Source: Paractinoplanes abujensis (GTDB lineage Bacteria > Actinomycetota > Actinomycetes > Mycobacteriales > Micromonosporaceae). Taken from it: a stretch of 64,000 nucleotides of DNA. The stretch spans positions 124,001 through 188,000 of the forward strand of contig NZ_JACHMF010000001.1 in the NCBI RefSeq assembly GCF_014204895.1. Direction: 5' to 3'. A program made the translations under genes and the position numbers. Shown piece by piece: positions 9,400 to 19,400 of the stretch (position 1 is the first letter of the stretch; every line of letters begins with the position of its first letter). The notes under the pieces were generated by a model that had not been told where the DNA came from, made no database searches, and saw only the letters and a program-made list of their open reading frames with translations.

Positions 9400-9445
9400 T
9401 AGGGGGGATCAGGGGTTGGGGGTGGGATTCAGGGCTGCCTATCGT
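9400..9445 (+). promoter_or_regulatory. Candidate promoter and activator site of the hydrolase-PKS operon
   Basis: TTGGGG (9416-9421) and TATCGT (9440-9445) are 18 nt apart, a moderate match to -35 and -10 boxes. GTAGGGG (9400-9406) sits just upstream, where a class II activator such as a LAL protein could bind. The same core occurs upstream of the aminomutase. The hydrolase start is 85 nt downstream. Confidence 0.35.
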
Positions 9446-9530
9446 TCCAGCCAAAGCACTCACGGCGCGTCGACGCCCTGATGACCTGGGGTGGCTTTGC
9501 ATCCACAGACTCAACCCCTGATCCCCTGAC

Positions 9531-10478
9531 ATGGCCGCTCCCAAACCTTTCGTCCCCGCGGCCAAGGGGACCGTGCCGTTCCGGCAGTACGCCACGTGGT
9601 ACCGCGTCACCGGGGCTGCGGACGCCGGCCGTCCCGCTCTCGTCGTCGTGCACGGCGGACCCGGAGCCACCCACGACTACCTGCTGCCGCTGGCCGCCTT
9701 CGCCGAGCGCGGCTGGCCGGTCGTCCACTACGACCAGATCGGCAACGGTGGCTCCACCCACCTCCCCGACGCCGACCCGGGTTTCTGGACCCCCGAGCTG
9801 TTCCTCTCAGAACTCGACAACCTGCTCCGCCGGCTGGGCATCGCCGACAACTACGTCCTGTTCGGACAGTCCTGGGGCGGCATGCTGGCCGCCCGCCACG
9901 CCTCGGCCCGCCCTGCCGGGCTCCGCGGGCTGATCGTCGCCAACGCGCCGGCCTCCTATCCGTTGTGGCGCGCCGAGATGGAGGTGCTGCGGTCCCAGCT
10001 GCCGCCCGGCATCGACGCGGTCCTGCGGCGCCACGAGGCCGCCGGCACCACCGGCAGCGACGAATACCTCCAGGCGATGCAGGTGTTCTACGGCCGGCAC
10101 TTCTGCCGCCTGGACCCCCTGCCCGCATTGCTGGTGGCCACCTTCATCGAGACCAACGCCGATCCGACCGTGTACCACACCATGAACGGTCCCAACGAGT
10201 TCCATGTCATCGGCAGCCTGCGCGACTGGTCCGTCATCGACGACCTGCCGCGCATCGGCGTGCCCACCCTGGTCATCTCCGGTCGACACGACGAGGCCAC
10301 CCCCGTCACCGTCCGGCCGTACCAGGACCTCATCCCGGACGCCCGCTGGGAGATCTTCGAGGACTCCAGCCACGCCCCGCACTTCGAGGAGCCGCAGCGG
10401 TTCACCGAGGTGCTGGGTGCGTTTCTTGACTCCCTTGGCGCGCCCGGCGCGCAGACCACGACGCTGAACGGAGGCTGA
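9531..10478 (+). CDS. Proline iminopeptidase-like alpha/beta hydrolase (VinJ-like)
   Basis: This 315-residue protein of the prolyl aminopeptidase family carries the oxyanion motif HGGPG near residue 41 and the nucleophile elbow GQSWGG with Ser114. Asp254 in SGRHDE and His281 in SSHAPHFEEP complete the triad. In macrolactam pathways such as vicenistatin, the homologue VinJ removes a protecting aminoacyl group from the amino end of the chain so that the TE can form the lactam. The nearby aminomutase makes that role likely here. Its 3' end lies 7 bp before the giant PKS start, so the two are co-transcribed. No clear Shine-Dalgarno precedes ATG 9531; the start was chosen because residues soon after it (GTVPFRQYATWYRV) fit the family's N-terminus. 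A general peptidase role cannot be excluded. Confidence 0.85.
   Translation: MAAPKPFVPAAKGTVPFRQYATWYRVTGAADAGRPALVVVHGGPGATHDYLLPLAAFAERGWPVVHYDQIGNGGSTHLPDADPGFWTPELFLSELDNLLRRLGIADNYVLFGQSWGGMLAARHASARPAGLRGLIVANAPASYPLWRAEMEVLRSQLPPGIDAVLRRHEAAGTTGSDEYLQAMQVFYGRHFCRLDPLPALLVATFIETNADPTVYHTMNGPNEFHVIGSLRDWSVIDDLPRIGVPTLVISGRHDEATPVTVRPYQDLIPDARWEIFEDSSHAPHFEEPQRFTEVLGAFLDSLGAPGAQTTTLNGG
10470..10474 (+). promoter_or_regulatory. Ribosome binding site of the seven-module PKS
   Basis: GGAGG at the very end of the hydrolase gene, 11 nt before ATG 10486, supports that start and suggests coupled translation with the hydrolase, whose stop is 10476-10478. Confidence 0.6.
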
Positions 10479-10485
10479 CAAGGCG

Positions 10486-13400
10486 ATGGATGCCCAGGCC
10501 GAGGAGATCATCAAGGCGCTACGCGGCTCGCTGGTCGAGAACGAGCGACTGCGCCGAGACATCGAAGGCCTGCGCGCCGTCGCCGACGGGGCCACCGAAC
10601 CCGTCGCGATCATCGGTATGGCCTGCCGTTTCCCCGGCGGGGTGACCACCTCCGAGGAGCTGTGGACGCTCGTCGACGAGGGCCGCGACGCGATCGGCCC
10701 GTTCCCCGCCGACCGCGGCTGGGACGTCGACGCCTTCTACGACCCCGAGCCCGGCAAGGCCGGCAAGAGCTACGTCCGTGACGGCGGCTTCCTGTACGAC
10801 GCCGCCCAGTTCGACCCCGAGTTCTTCCGGATCAGCCCGCGTGAGGCCCTCACCATGGACCCGCAGCAGCGGCTTCTGCTGGAGATCACGTGGGAGGCGA
10901 TCGAGCGCGCCGGCATCGATCCGGTCGCGTTGCGCGGCAGCCGTACCGGCGTCTTCGCGGGGTCGATGTACCACGACTACGGCGTGACCAGCAGCGACGG
11001 CAGCCTCGTGTCCGGTCGCGTCGCCTACACCCTCGGACTCGAGGGCCCGGCCGTCACCGTCGACACCGCCTGCTCGTCCTCGCTGGTCGCCCTGCAGTGG
11101 GCGGCGCACGCCCTGCGCACCGGCGAATGCGGCCTGGCCCTCGCCGGGGGCATCAGCATCATGGCCACCCCGGAGACGTTCATCGAGTTCAGCGAGCAGC
11201 GCGGACTCTCGCCGGACGGCCGCTGCCGGTCCTTCGCGGCGGCCGCCAACGGCACCGGCTGGGCCGAGGGCGCCGGCGTGCTGCTGCTGGAACGCCTGTC
11301 CGACGCCCGGCGGCACGGGCACCCCGTCCTCGCCGTCGTCCGCGGTTCCGCGGTCAACCAGGACGGCGCGTCCAACGGGCTGACCGCTCCCAGCGGGCCC
11401 GCCCAGCGACGGGTCATCCGCGACGCTCTGGCCGGCGCCCGGCTGACCGCGGCCGACGTCGACGTGGTGGAGGCGCACGGCACCGGCACCACCCTGGGCG
11501 ACCCGATCGAGGCCCAGGCGCTGCTGGCCACCTACGGCCAGGAACACGACGAGGACCGGCCGCTGCTGCTCGGCTCGATCAAGGCGAACATCGGCCACTC
11601 CCAGGCCGCCGCCGGTGTCGCCGGCATCATCAAGATGGTCGAGGCCATGCGGCACGGCCGGGTGCCCCGGACCCTGCACATCGACGCCCCCACCCCGCAG
11701 ATCGACTGGGCCGCCGGCCACGTACGCCTGCTCACCGAGGCGGTGCCCTGGCCCGAGACCGGCCGCCCGCGGCGCGCTGCCGTGTCGTCCTTCGGCGTCA
11801 GCGGCACCAACGCCCACGTGATCCTGGAGGAGGCCCCGGCCGGTGACGAGCCGGCGGCGGCCGGGACCCCCGGCGGGGTGCTGCCCGGTGTGGTCCCGGC
11901 GCCGTGGGTGGTGTCCGGTCGCAGCGTGGCCGCGCTGGCCGGCCAGGCCGGTCGGCTGCGCGAGCACGTGCTGGCCCGGCCCGGCCTCGCGGTGGGCGAC
12001 GTCGCCTGGTCACTGGTCACCAGCCGATCGTCGTTCGACCACCGCGCGGTGGTGCTCGGCACCCGGCACGAGGAGCTGCTGTCCGGGCTGGCGTCGCTGG
12101 CCGCCGGGCGCCCGGCCGCCGGGGTGATCACCGGTGAGGCGACCTCGAGTGCCACCGGGAGCACGGTTTTCGTGTTCCCGGGTCAGGGTTCGCAGTGGGT
12201 CGGGATGGGCCGGGAGCTGGCGGAGGCGTCGCCGGTGTTCGCGGCCCGGCTCGCGGAGTGCGGTCGTGCTTTGGCCCCGTACGTGGATTGGGACCTCGAC
12301 GACGTTCTGGCGGGTCGGCACGGTTTTGAGGCCGCGAGTGTGGTGCAGCCTGCGTTGTGGGCGGTGATGGTGTCGCTGGCCGCGGTGTGGCAGGCGGCCG
12401 GTGTGCGACCGGACGCGGTGGTGGGTCATTCGCAGGGTGAGATCGCGGCGGCTGCGGTGGCCGGGATTCTGTCGCTGGACGACGCGGCGCGTGTGGTCGC
12501 GTTGCGGAGCAAGGCTTTGGGCGCTTTGGCGGGCCGGGGCGGGATGCTGTCGGTCGCGGAGCCGGTCGGCGTGGTGCGGGAACGGATCGCCGGTTTTGGT
12601 GATCGGTTGGCGGTGGCGGCGGTCAACGGCCCGTCCGCCACGGTGGTCTCGGGCGAAACCGAGGCGCTGCGGGAGCTGCAAGACGCCTGCGGTGATGCGG
12701 TGCGTACCCGGTTGATCCCGGTGGATTACGCGTCGCACGGCCCGCAGGTGGAAGAATTGCGCGCCGAGATCCTGGCGGTGCTGGACGGCATCACCCCGCG
12801 CGCGGCGGACATCCCCATGGTGTCGGCGTTGACCGGCGAATGGTTGTCCGGTCCGGAGATGGACGCCGGCTACTGGTACGCGTCGTTGCGCGAGCCGGTG
12901 GAGTTCGACCGGGCGGTCCGGGTGCTGGCCGAGTCCGGGCACGGGGTGTTCGTGGAGGTGTCCCCGCATCCGGTGCTGATCCCGGTGATCGAGGACCAGA
13001 TCACGGTGGGCAGCCTGCGGCGGGACGAGGGTGGCGCCCAGCGGTTGCTGAGCTCGTTGGCCGAGGCGTACGTGGCCGGGGTGGAAGTCGACTGGCGGGC
13101 TGTGCTGGGTGGCGGGAAGACGGTCGCGCTGCCGACGTACGCGTTCCAGCGGCGGCACTTCTGGCCCGAGGCACGACCCACCATCGCCCCGGAGACCTCA
13201 GCCGGCGATGCCGCCTTCTGGGCCGCGGTGGAACAGGGCGACGTCGATACGCTGGCTGAACTGCTAGGGGTGGACGCCACCGAGTCGGCTCTGGGCGCGT
13301 TGACCGACTGGCGTCGCCGCGAGCGCGCGGACGCGTCGGTGGCTGATTGGCGTTATCGGGTGTCGTGGGCTCCGGTCACCGACACGGAGGCGGTGCTGAC

Positions 13401-16400
13401 CGGCCGGTGGCTGGTGGTCGGCGACGACGCCGGGGGAATCGGTTCGGTGCTGGCCGAGCGCGGTGCCGAGGTCATCGAGGTTGCTGACCTGCCGGGGATC
13501 GCCTCGATCGACACCACCGGAGTCACCGGTGTCGTATCGGTCCTGGCGCTGTCGGAGAATGCGGACGGCCTGCTTGCGACCGTGAAATTGCTGCAGGCGG
13601 GCGTACCGGCGCCGGTGTGGGTGGTGACGCGTGGTGCGGCTACCAGCCCGGTTCAGGCGCGGGTGTGGGGCTTGGGTGTGGTGGCCGGTCTCGAGCTTGC
13701 TGACCGGTGGGGTGGTCTGATCGATCTGCCTGCGGTGCTGGATGCCAGGGCGGGGGCCCGGTTGGTGTCGGTGCTGGCGGGCAACGGTGAGGATCAGGTG
13801 GCGATCCGTCCCGAGGGGATGGTGGGCCGCCGGCTGGTGCGTGCTCCCCGCCCTGCGACCGGCCGCACGTGGACCCCGGGCGGCAGTGTGCTGATCACTG
13901 GCGGCACCAGCGGCGCAGGCGCGAAAACCGCCGGCTGGATCGCCGAACGCGGTGCCGCGCGGGTGGTCCTGGCCAGCCGGTCCGGTCCGGCCGCGGCCGG
14001 TGCGCCCGAACTGGCCGCGGCGATGGCCACCGCCGGAGCGGCGGTGGAGGTGGCGGCGTGCGACATCGCCGACCGTGGGGCCGTAACCGGCTTGCTGGAC
14101 TGGATCAACACGTCCGGCCCGGTGTTGTCCTCGGTGTTCCACGCGGCGGGGCTGGCCGAGCGGCGTCCGATCGAGGAGATCGAGGCGGCTGACCTGGACC
14201 GGCTGCTTGCGGCGAAGGCCGGCGGCGCGGCCCTGCTCGACGAACTGACCGCCGACTGTGACCTGGACGCCTTCGTCCTCTACTCGTGCGGCGCCGGAAC
14301 TTGGGGCAGCGGCGGACTGGCAGCCTACGCGGCGGCCAACGCCTCCCTGGACGCGTTGTGTGAGAACCGCCGGGCTCGTGGCGTGACCGCAACCTCGATC
14401 GCCTGGGGTCTGTGGGGTGGCGTCGGCCTGGCCGCGGGTCGTGACGGTGAGCGGCTGACCGAGTTCGGCATGGAAAGCATCGACGCCGAGCGGGGCATGC
14501 GCGCCCTCGGCCAGGTGCTCGACGCGGGCGAAGGCACAGTTGTCGTCGCCGGAATCGACTGGGAACGGTTCGTGCCGACGTTCACCCTCCGCCGGCCGAG
14601 CCCGCTGCTGTCCGCCCTGCCGGACGCGCGCCGGGTGCTGGCCTCGGAAGCCGCGGCCGAGGAGAGCACCGAGGCGGACACCTCGGCGTTCGTCTCCCGG
14701 CTCCGCGGCCTGCCCGCCGACGCCCGGCGGCAGACAGTCACCGACCTCGTACGGGCGCAGGTCGCCGTGGTTCTGGGATACCGCTCGGCCGAGGACGTCA
14801 TCGCGCACCGGGCCTTCCGCGAGCTGGGGTTCGACTCGGTCGCCGCCGTCGAGCTGCGCAACCGGCTGTCGGCCGCGGTCGGCCTGCGCCTGCCCTCGGC
14901 GATCGTCTTCGATCACCCCACCACCGTCGCGCTCGCCGATCACCTCCTGGGTGAACTGCTCGGCTCAGCCGACGCCACGGACAACGTACGGGTCGTGGCC
15001 GCGGCCGGCGGTGAGCCGATCGCGATCGTCGGCATGGGCTGCCGCCTGCCCGGTGACGTCAGCGGACCCGAACAGTTCTGGGAGCTGCTGACCACCGGAG
15101 CGGATGCCGTCTCGGCCTTCCCGAACGACCGTGGATGGGGTGACCCGGGCGGGACCTACCGGCGCGAGGGCGGCTTCGTCCACGACGCCACCGACTTCGA
15201 CGCCGCCTTCTTCGGCATCAACCCGCGCGAGGCGCTGGCGATGGACCCGCAGCAGCGGCTGCTGCTGGAGACGTCGTGGGAGGCTGTCGAACGCGCCGGT
15301 CTGGCCCCGTCGGCGCTGCACGGATCGTCCACCGGAGTGTTCATCGGCACCAGCGGTTCCGGCTACGAGAACAGCCTGCCGGCCGACGACCGCAGCCTCG
15401 ACGGCTACCGGCTCACCGGCAGCATCCCCGCGGTGGCCTCCGGCCGGATCTCGTACGTGCTGGGTCTGACCGGCCCCGCGGTGACCGTGGACACCGCTTG
15501 TTCCTCGGCGCTGGTGGCGTTGCATCAGGCGGTGACCGCGCTGCGCGGCGGCGAATGCACGATGGCGCTGGCCGGCGGGGTGGCCGTGATGACGTCGCCG
15601 GGCGCCTTCGAGGAGTTCACCGAGCAGGGCGGGATGGCCGCCAACGGGCGGTGCAAGCCGTTCTCGGACGACGCCGACGGCATCGTCTGGGGTGAAGGCG
15701 CCGGGATGGTGTTGCTGGAGCGGTTGTCGGATGCTCAGCGCAACGGTCATCAGGTGCTGGCGGTGATCCGGGGTAGTGCGGTCAACCAGGACGGCGCCTC
15801 CAACGGCCTGTCCGCGCCGAATGGTCCGTCGCAACGCCGGGTGATCCGTGCGGCGCTGGCGAATGCGCAGTTGACCGCGGCTGACGTTGATGCGGTCGAG
15901 GCGCATGGGACGGGTACGTCGTTGGGTGATCCGATCGAGGCCGGTGCGCTGCTGGCTACGTACGGGCAAGACCGCCCGGAGAACCGGCCTCTGTGGCTGG
16001 GTTCGGTCAAGTCGAACATCGGTCATCTGCAGACCGCTGCGGGTGTGGCCGGTGTGATCAAGATGGTGTTGGCGTTGCAGCACGGTCACCTGCCGCGGAC
16101 GTTGCACGCGGACACTCCGTCGTCGCACGTGGACTGGTCGGCGGGCAATGTGCAGCTGTTGCAGCAGGCGCGGGACTGGCCGGCCGGGGATCGGCCGCGC
16201 CGGGCTGGTGTGTCGGCGTTCGGGGTCAGTGGCACCAACGTGCACGTGATCCTGGAGGAGGCGCCGGCTGCGGCTGAGGTGCCGGTTCCGGCGTCCACGC
16301 CGGTGCTGCCCGGTGTTCCGGCGTGGCTGGTGTCGGGTTACAGCGCGGCGGCCTTGGCGGATCAGGCGGGGCGGCTGCGGGAGCATGTCATCGCCCGGCC

Positions 16401-19400
16401 CGAGCTGCCTGTGGGTGATGTGGCGTGGTCTTTGGCGACGAGCCGGTCGGTGTTCGAGCACCGCGCGGTGGTGCTGGGTGGGGATCTGGTGGCCGGTCTG
16501 GCCTCGGTGGCGACTGGGCAGCCCGCCCCGGGTGTGGTGAGCAGTCAGGTGGCTCCCGGCGGGATCGGCCGAACGGTGTTCGTGTTCCCCGGTCAGGGCA
16601 GTCAGTGGGTCGGGATGGGCCGGGAGTTGGCGGAGTCGTCGCCGGTGTTCGCGGCCCGGCTCGCGGAGTGCGGTCGTGCTTTGGCCCCGTACGTGGAATG
16701 GGAATTGGACGACGTCCTGGCGGGACGGCACGGTTTTGAGGCCGCTGACGTGGTGCAGCCGGCGTTGTGGGCGGTGATGGTGTCGCTGGCCGCTGTCTGG
16801 CAGGCCGCCGGTGTCCAACCGGACGCGGTGGTAGGCCATTCGCAAGGGGAGATCGCGGCGGCTGCGGTGGCCGGGATCTTGTCGCTGGAGGATGCGGCGA
16901 AGGTTGTCGCGTTGCGCAGTAAGGCTTTGGGTGCTTTGGCGGGCCGGGGCGGGATGCTGTCGATCGCGGAGCCGGTCGGCGTGGTGCGGGAACGGATCGC
17001 CGGTTTTGGTGATCGGTTGGCGGTGGCGGCGGTCAACGGCCCGTCCGCCACGGTGGTCTCGGGCGAAACCGAGGCGCTGCGGGAGTTGCAGGCTGCCTGT
17101 GGTGACGTGGTGCGTACCCGGTTGATCCCGGTGGATTACGCGTCGCACGGTCCGCAGGTGGAGGAGTTGCGCGCGGAGATCTTGGCGGTGCTGGACGGGA
17201 TCACGCCGACTGAGGCGGACATTCCGATGGTGTCGGCGTTGACCGGCGAGTGGCTGACCGGCGTCGAGATGGATGCCGGCTACTGGTACGCGTCGCTGCG
17301 CGAGCCGGTGGAGTTCGACCGTGCCGTGCGGGTGCTGGCCGAGTCCGGGCACGGGGTGTTCGTCGAGGCGTCCCCGCATCCGGTCCTCGTGCCGACGATC
17401 GAGGATCGCGTCACCGTGGGCAGCCTGCGCCGTGACGACGGCGGTGCCCAGCGTCTGCTGACCTCGCTGGCCGAGGCGTTCGTGGCCGGGGTGGGCGTCG
17501 ACTGGCGGGCGGTCTTCGGCGGCGGGGAAACCGTTGCCCTGCCGACGTATGCGTTCCAGCGGCGCCGGTTCTGGCCGGAGAGCGCGGTGGCCGGGCCGGC
17601 CGCCTGGTCGGTGAACGACTGGCGCTACCGCGTGATGTGGCAGCGGATGGACACCAGCGGCAACACCGGCCCGCTCACCGGCACCTGGTTGCTGGTGGGC
17701 GACGCTCCGGAGGCGTCCGCGGTCGCCGAGGCGTTGACTCGGCACGGCGCCGACGTCGTTGCGGTGCCGGGTGTCGAGGCTGCGGGTTCCGCGTTGGCCG
17801 GTGCCGCAGGTGTGGTCTCGCTGCTCGCGCTGGACGAAACCCCGGACGCCGAGTTCCCGTGGGTGCCGAGCGGCACGGCCACGACGCTGGACCTGGTGCA
17901 CGCCTTGCACGCGGCGGCCTCCACCGCGCCGCTGTGGCTGGTGACCAGAGGCGCCGTCCAGACCGGTGCCGACGACCGGACCACCAGTCCGGCGCAGACC
18001 GCGGTCTGGGGCCTGGGCCGGGCGGTCGGTCTGGAACACCCCGAGTTCTGGGGCGGCCTGATCGATCTGCCCGCCGAGTTCGGGGCGCGGACCGCGGAGC
18101 AGCTGATCCCGGTCCTCGCCGCCGGCCACTACGAGGATCAGGTCGCGCTGCGTGAGTCCGGCACCCTGGTGCGCCGCCTGGTCCGGGCCGAGCCCCGCCC
18201 GACCGGCCGCGGGCCGTGGTCGCCGCGCGGCACGGTCCTGCTGACCGGTGGCACCGGCTCGGTCGGCGGACACGTCGCCGAGTGGCTGACCGAGCGGGAC
18301 ACCCGGCGGCTGGTGATGGCGTCCCGGTCCGGTCCGGCCGCCACCGGGGCGGCGGCGCTGGCCGCGTCCGTCGCGAGCGGCGGCACCGCCGTCGACGTGG
18401 TCAGCTGCGACCTCGCCGTGGCCGAGCAGGTCGACGGGATCGTGTCCTGGATCGGGGAATCCGGCCCCGATCTGTCATCGGTGTTCCACTCGGCGACGGT
18501 GGCCTCACTGGCCCGTGTGGAGGACACCGACCGCGCGACCCTGGCCGCGGCGCTCGGCGCCAAGGCAGCCGGGGCGGTGCACCTGGACGGGGCCACGGCC
18601 GGCCTCGATCTGGACGAGTTCGTGTTGTTCTCGTCGATCTCCGCGACGTGGGGCAGCAACGACCACGGCTCGTACGCGGCCGGGAACGCGTTCCTGGACG
18701 GGTTCGCCGAGCAGCGCCGCGGCCGTGGCCTGCCGGCGACGTCGATCGCCTGGGGCGTCTGGAACTCCCAGGACTGGGCGGCCGTCGACGCGTCGATGGA
18801 TCAGGCTCCGGGCCGGGTGACACCCAGCCGTCTGCTGCGTCAAGGCATGAACTTCATGAACACCGGCAAGGCCCTGACCGCTTTGGGTGAGGTGCTGGCC
18901 GACGACGAGACGTTCATCGCGGTCGCCGACGTCGAGTGGGACCGGTTCGCCCCGGTGTTCCGCGCGGCCCGGCCGAGGCCCCTGCTCGAGATGATCCCGG
19001 AGGCTCGGGAGGACTCCGTACCGCCCCGGCCGGCCGGCCCGGCCGAACGTGGTGAGTACGCATCACAGTTGGCCGGGGTGCCCGTCGCGGAGCGTCTGCG
19101 CACGGTGGTCGATCTGGTGCGATCGCATGCGACCGCGGTGCTGGGTCTGGAGTCGGCGGACGAGATTCCGGCCGAGCGGGCGTTTCGTGATGTCGGGTTC
19201 GATTCGTTGACCGCGGTGGAATTGCGGAACCGATTGAACACGGCGGCCGGGGTGCGGTTGCCGTCCACCGCGGTGTTCGACTATCCCCACCCCACGGCCC
19301 TGGCCGGGCTGATTCTCACTGACCTGTTCGGTGCCGGGTTCGCCGAGCCCGTGGTGACTGTGTCCGTGGCGGCGCCCTCCGAACCCATCGCGATCGTGGG

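Larger units (their letters stand above)
8349..9530. other. 1.18-kb divergent intergenic region without a supported gene
   Basis: The stretch lies between the minus-strand LAL gene and the plus-strand hydrolase gene. Its short open frames on both strands encode Arg/Pro-rich sequences with no recognisable domain, usually with poor start context. It is visibly less GC-rich in places (8440-8500, 8600-8680) than the coding DNA. It holds the candidate LAL promoter at its left end and a candidate operon promoter at 9416-9445. I see no tRNA, transposase or terminator. It may carry further regulatory sites or a small RNA. Confidence 0.6.

Noticed and set aside
14965..18273. Very long minus-strand open frame (1,102 codons) opposite the PKS, and similar ones at 29539-32469, 37147-40080 and 52500-54434
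   Set aside because: They are Arg/His/Pro-rich, domain-less antisense shadows of GC-rich PKS codons; the plus strand has complete PKS domains.
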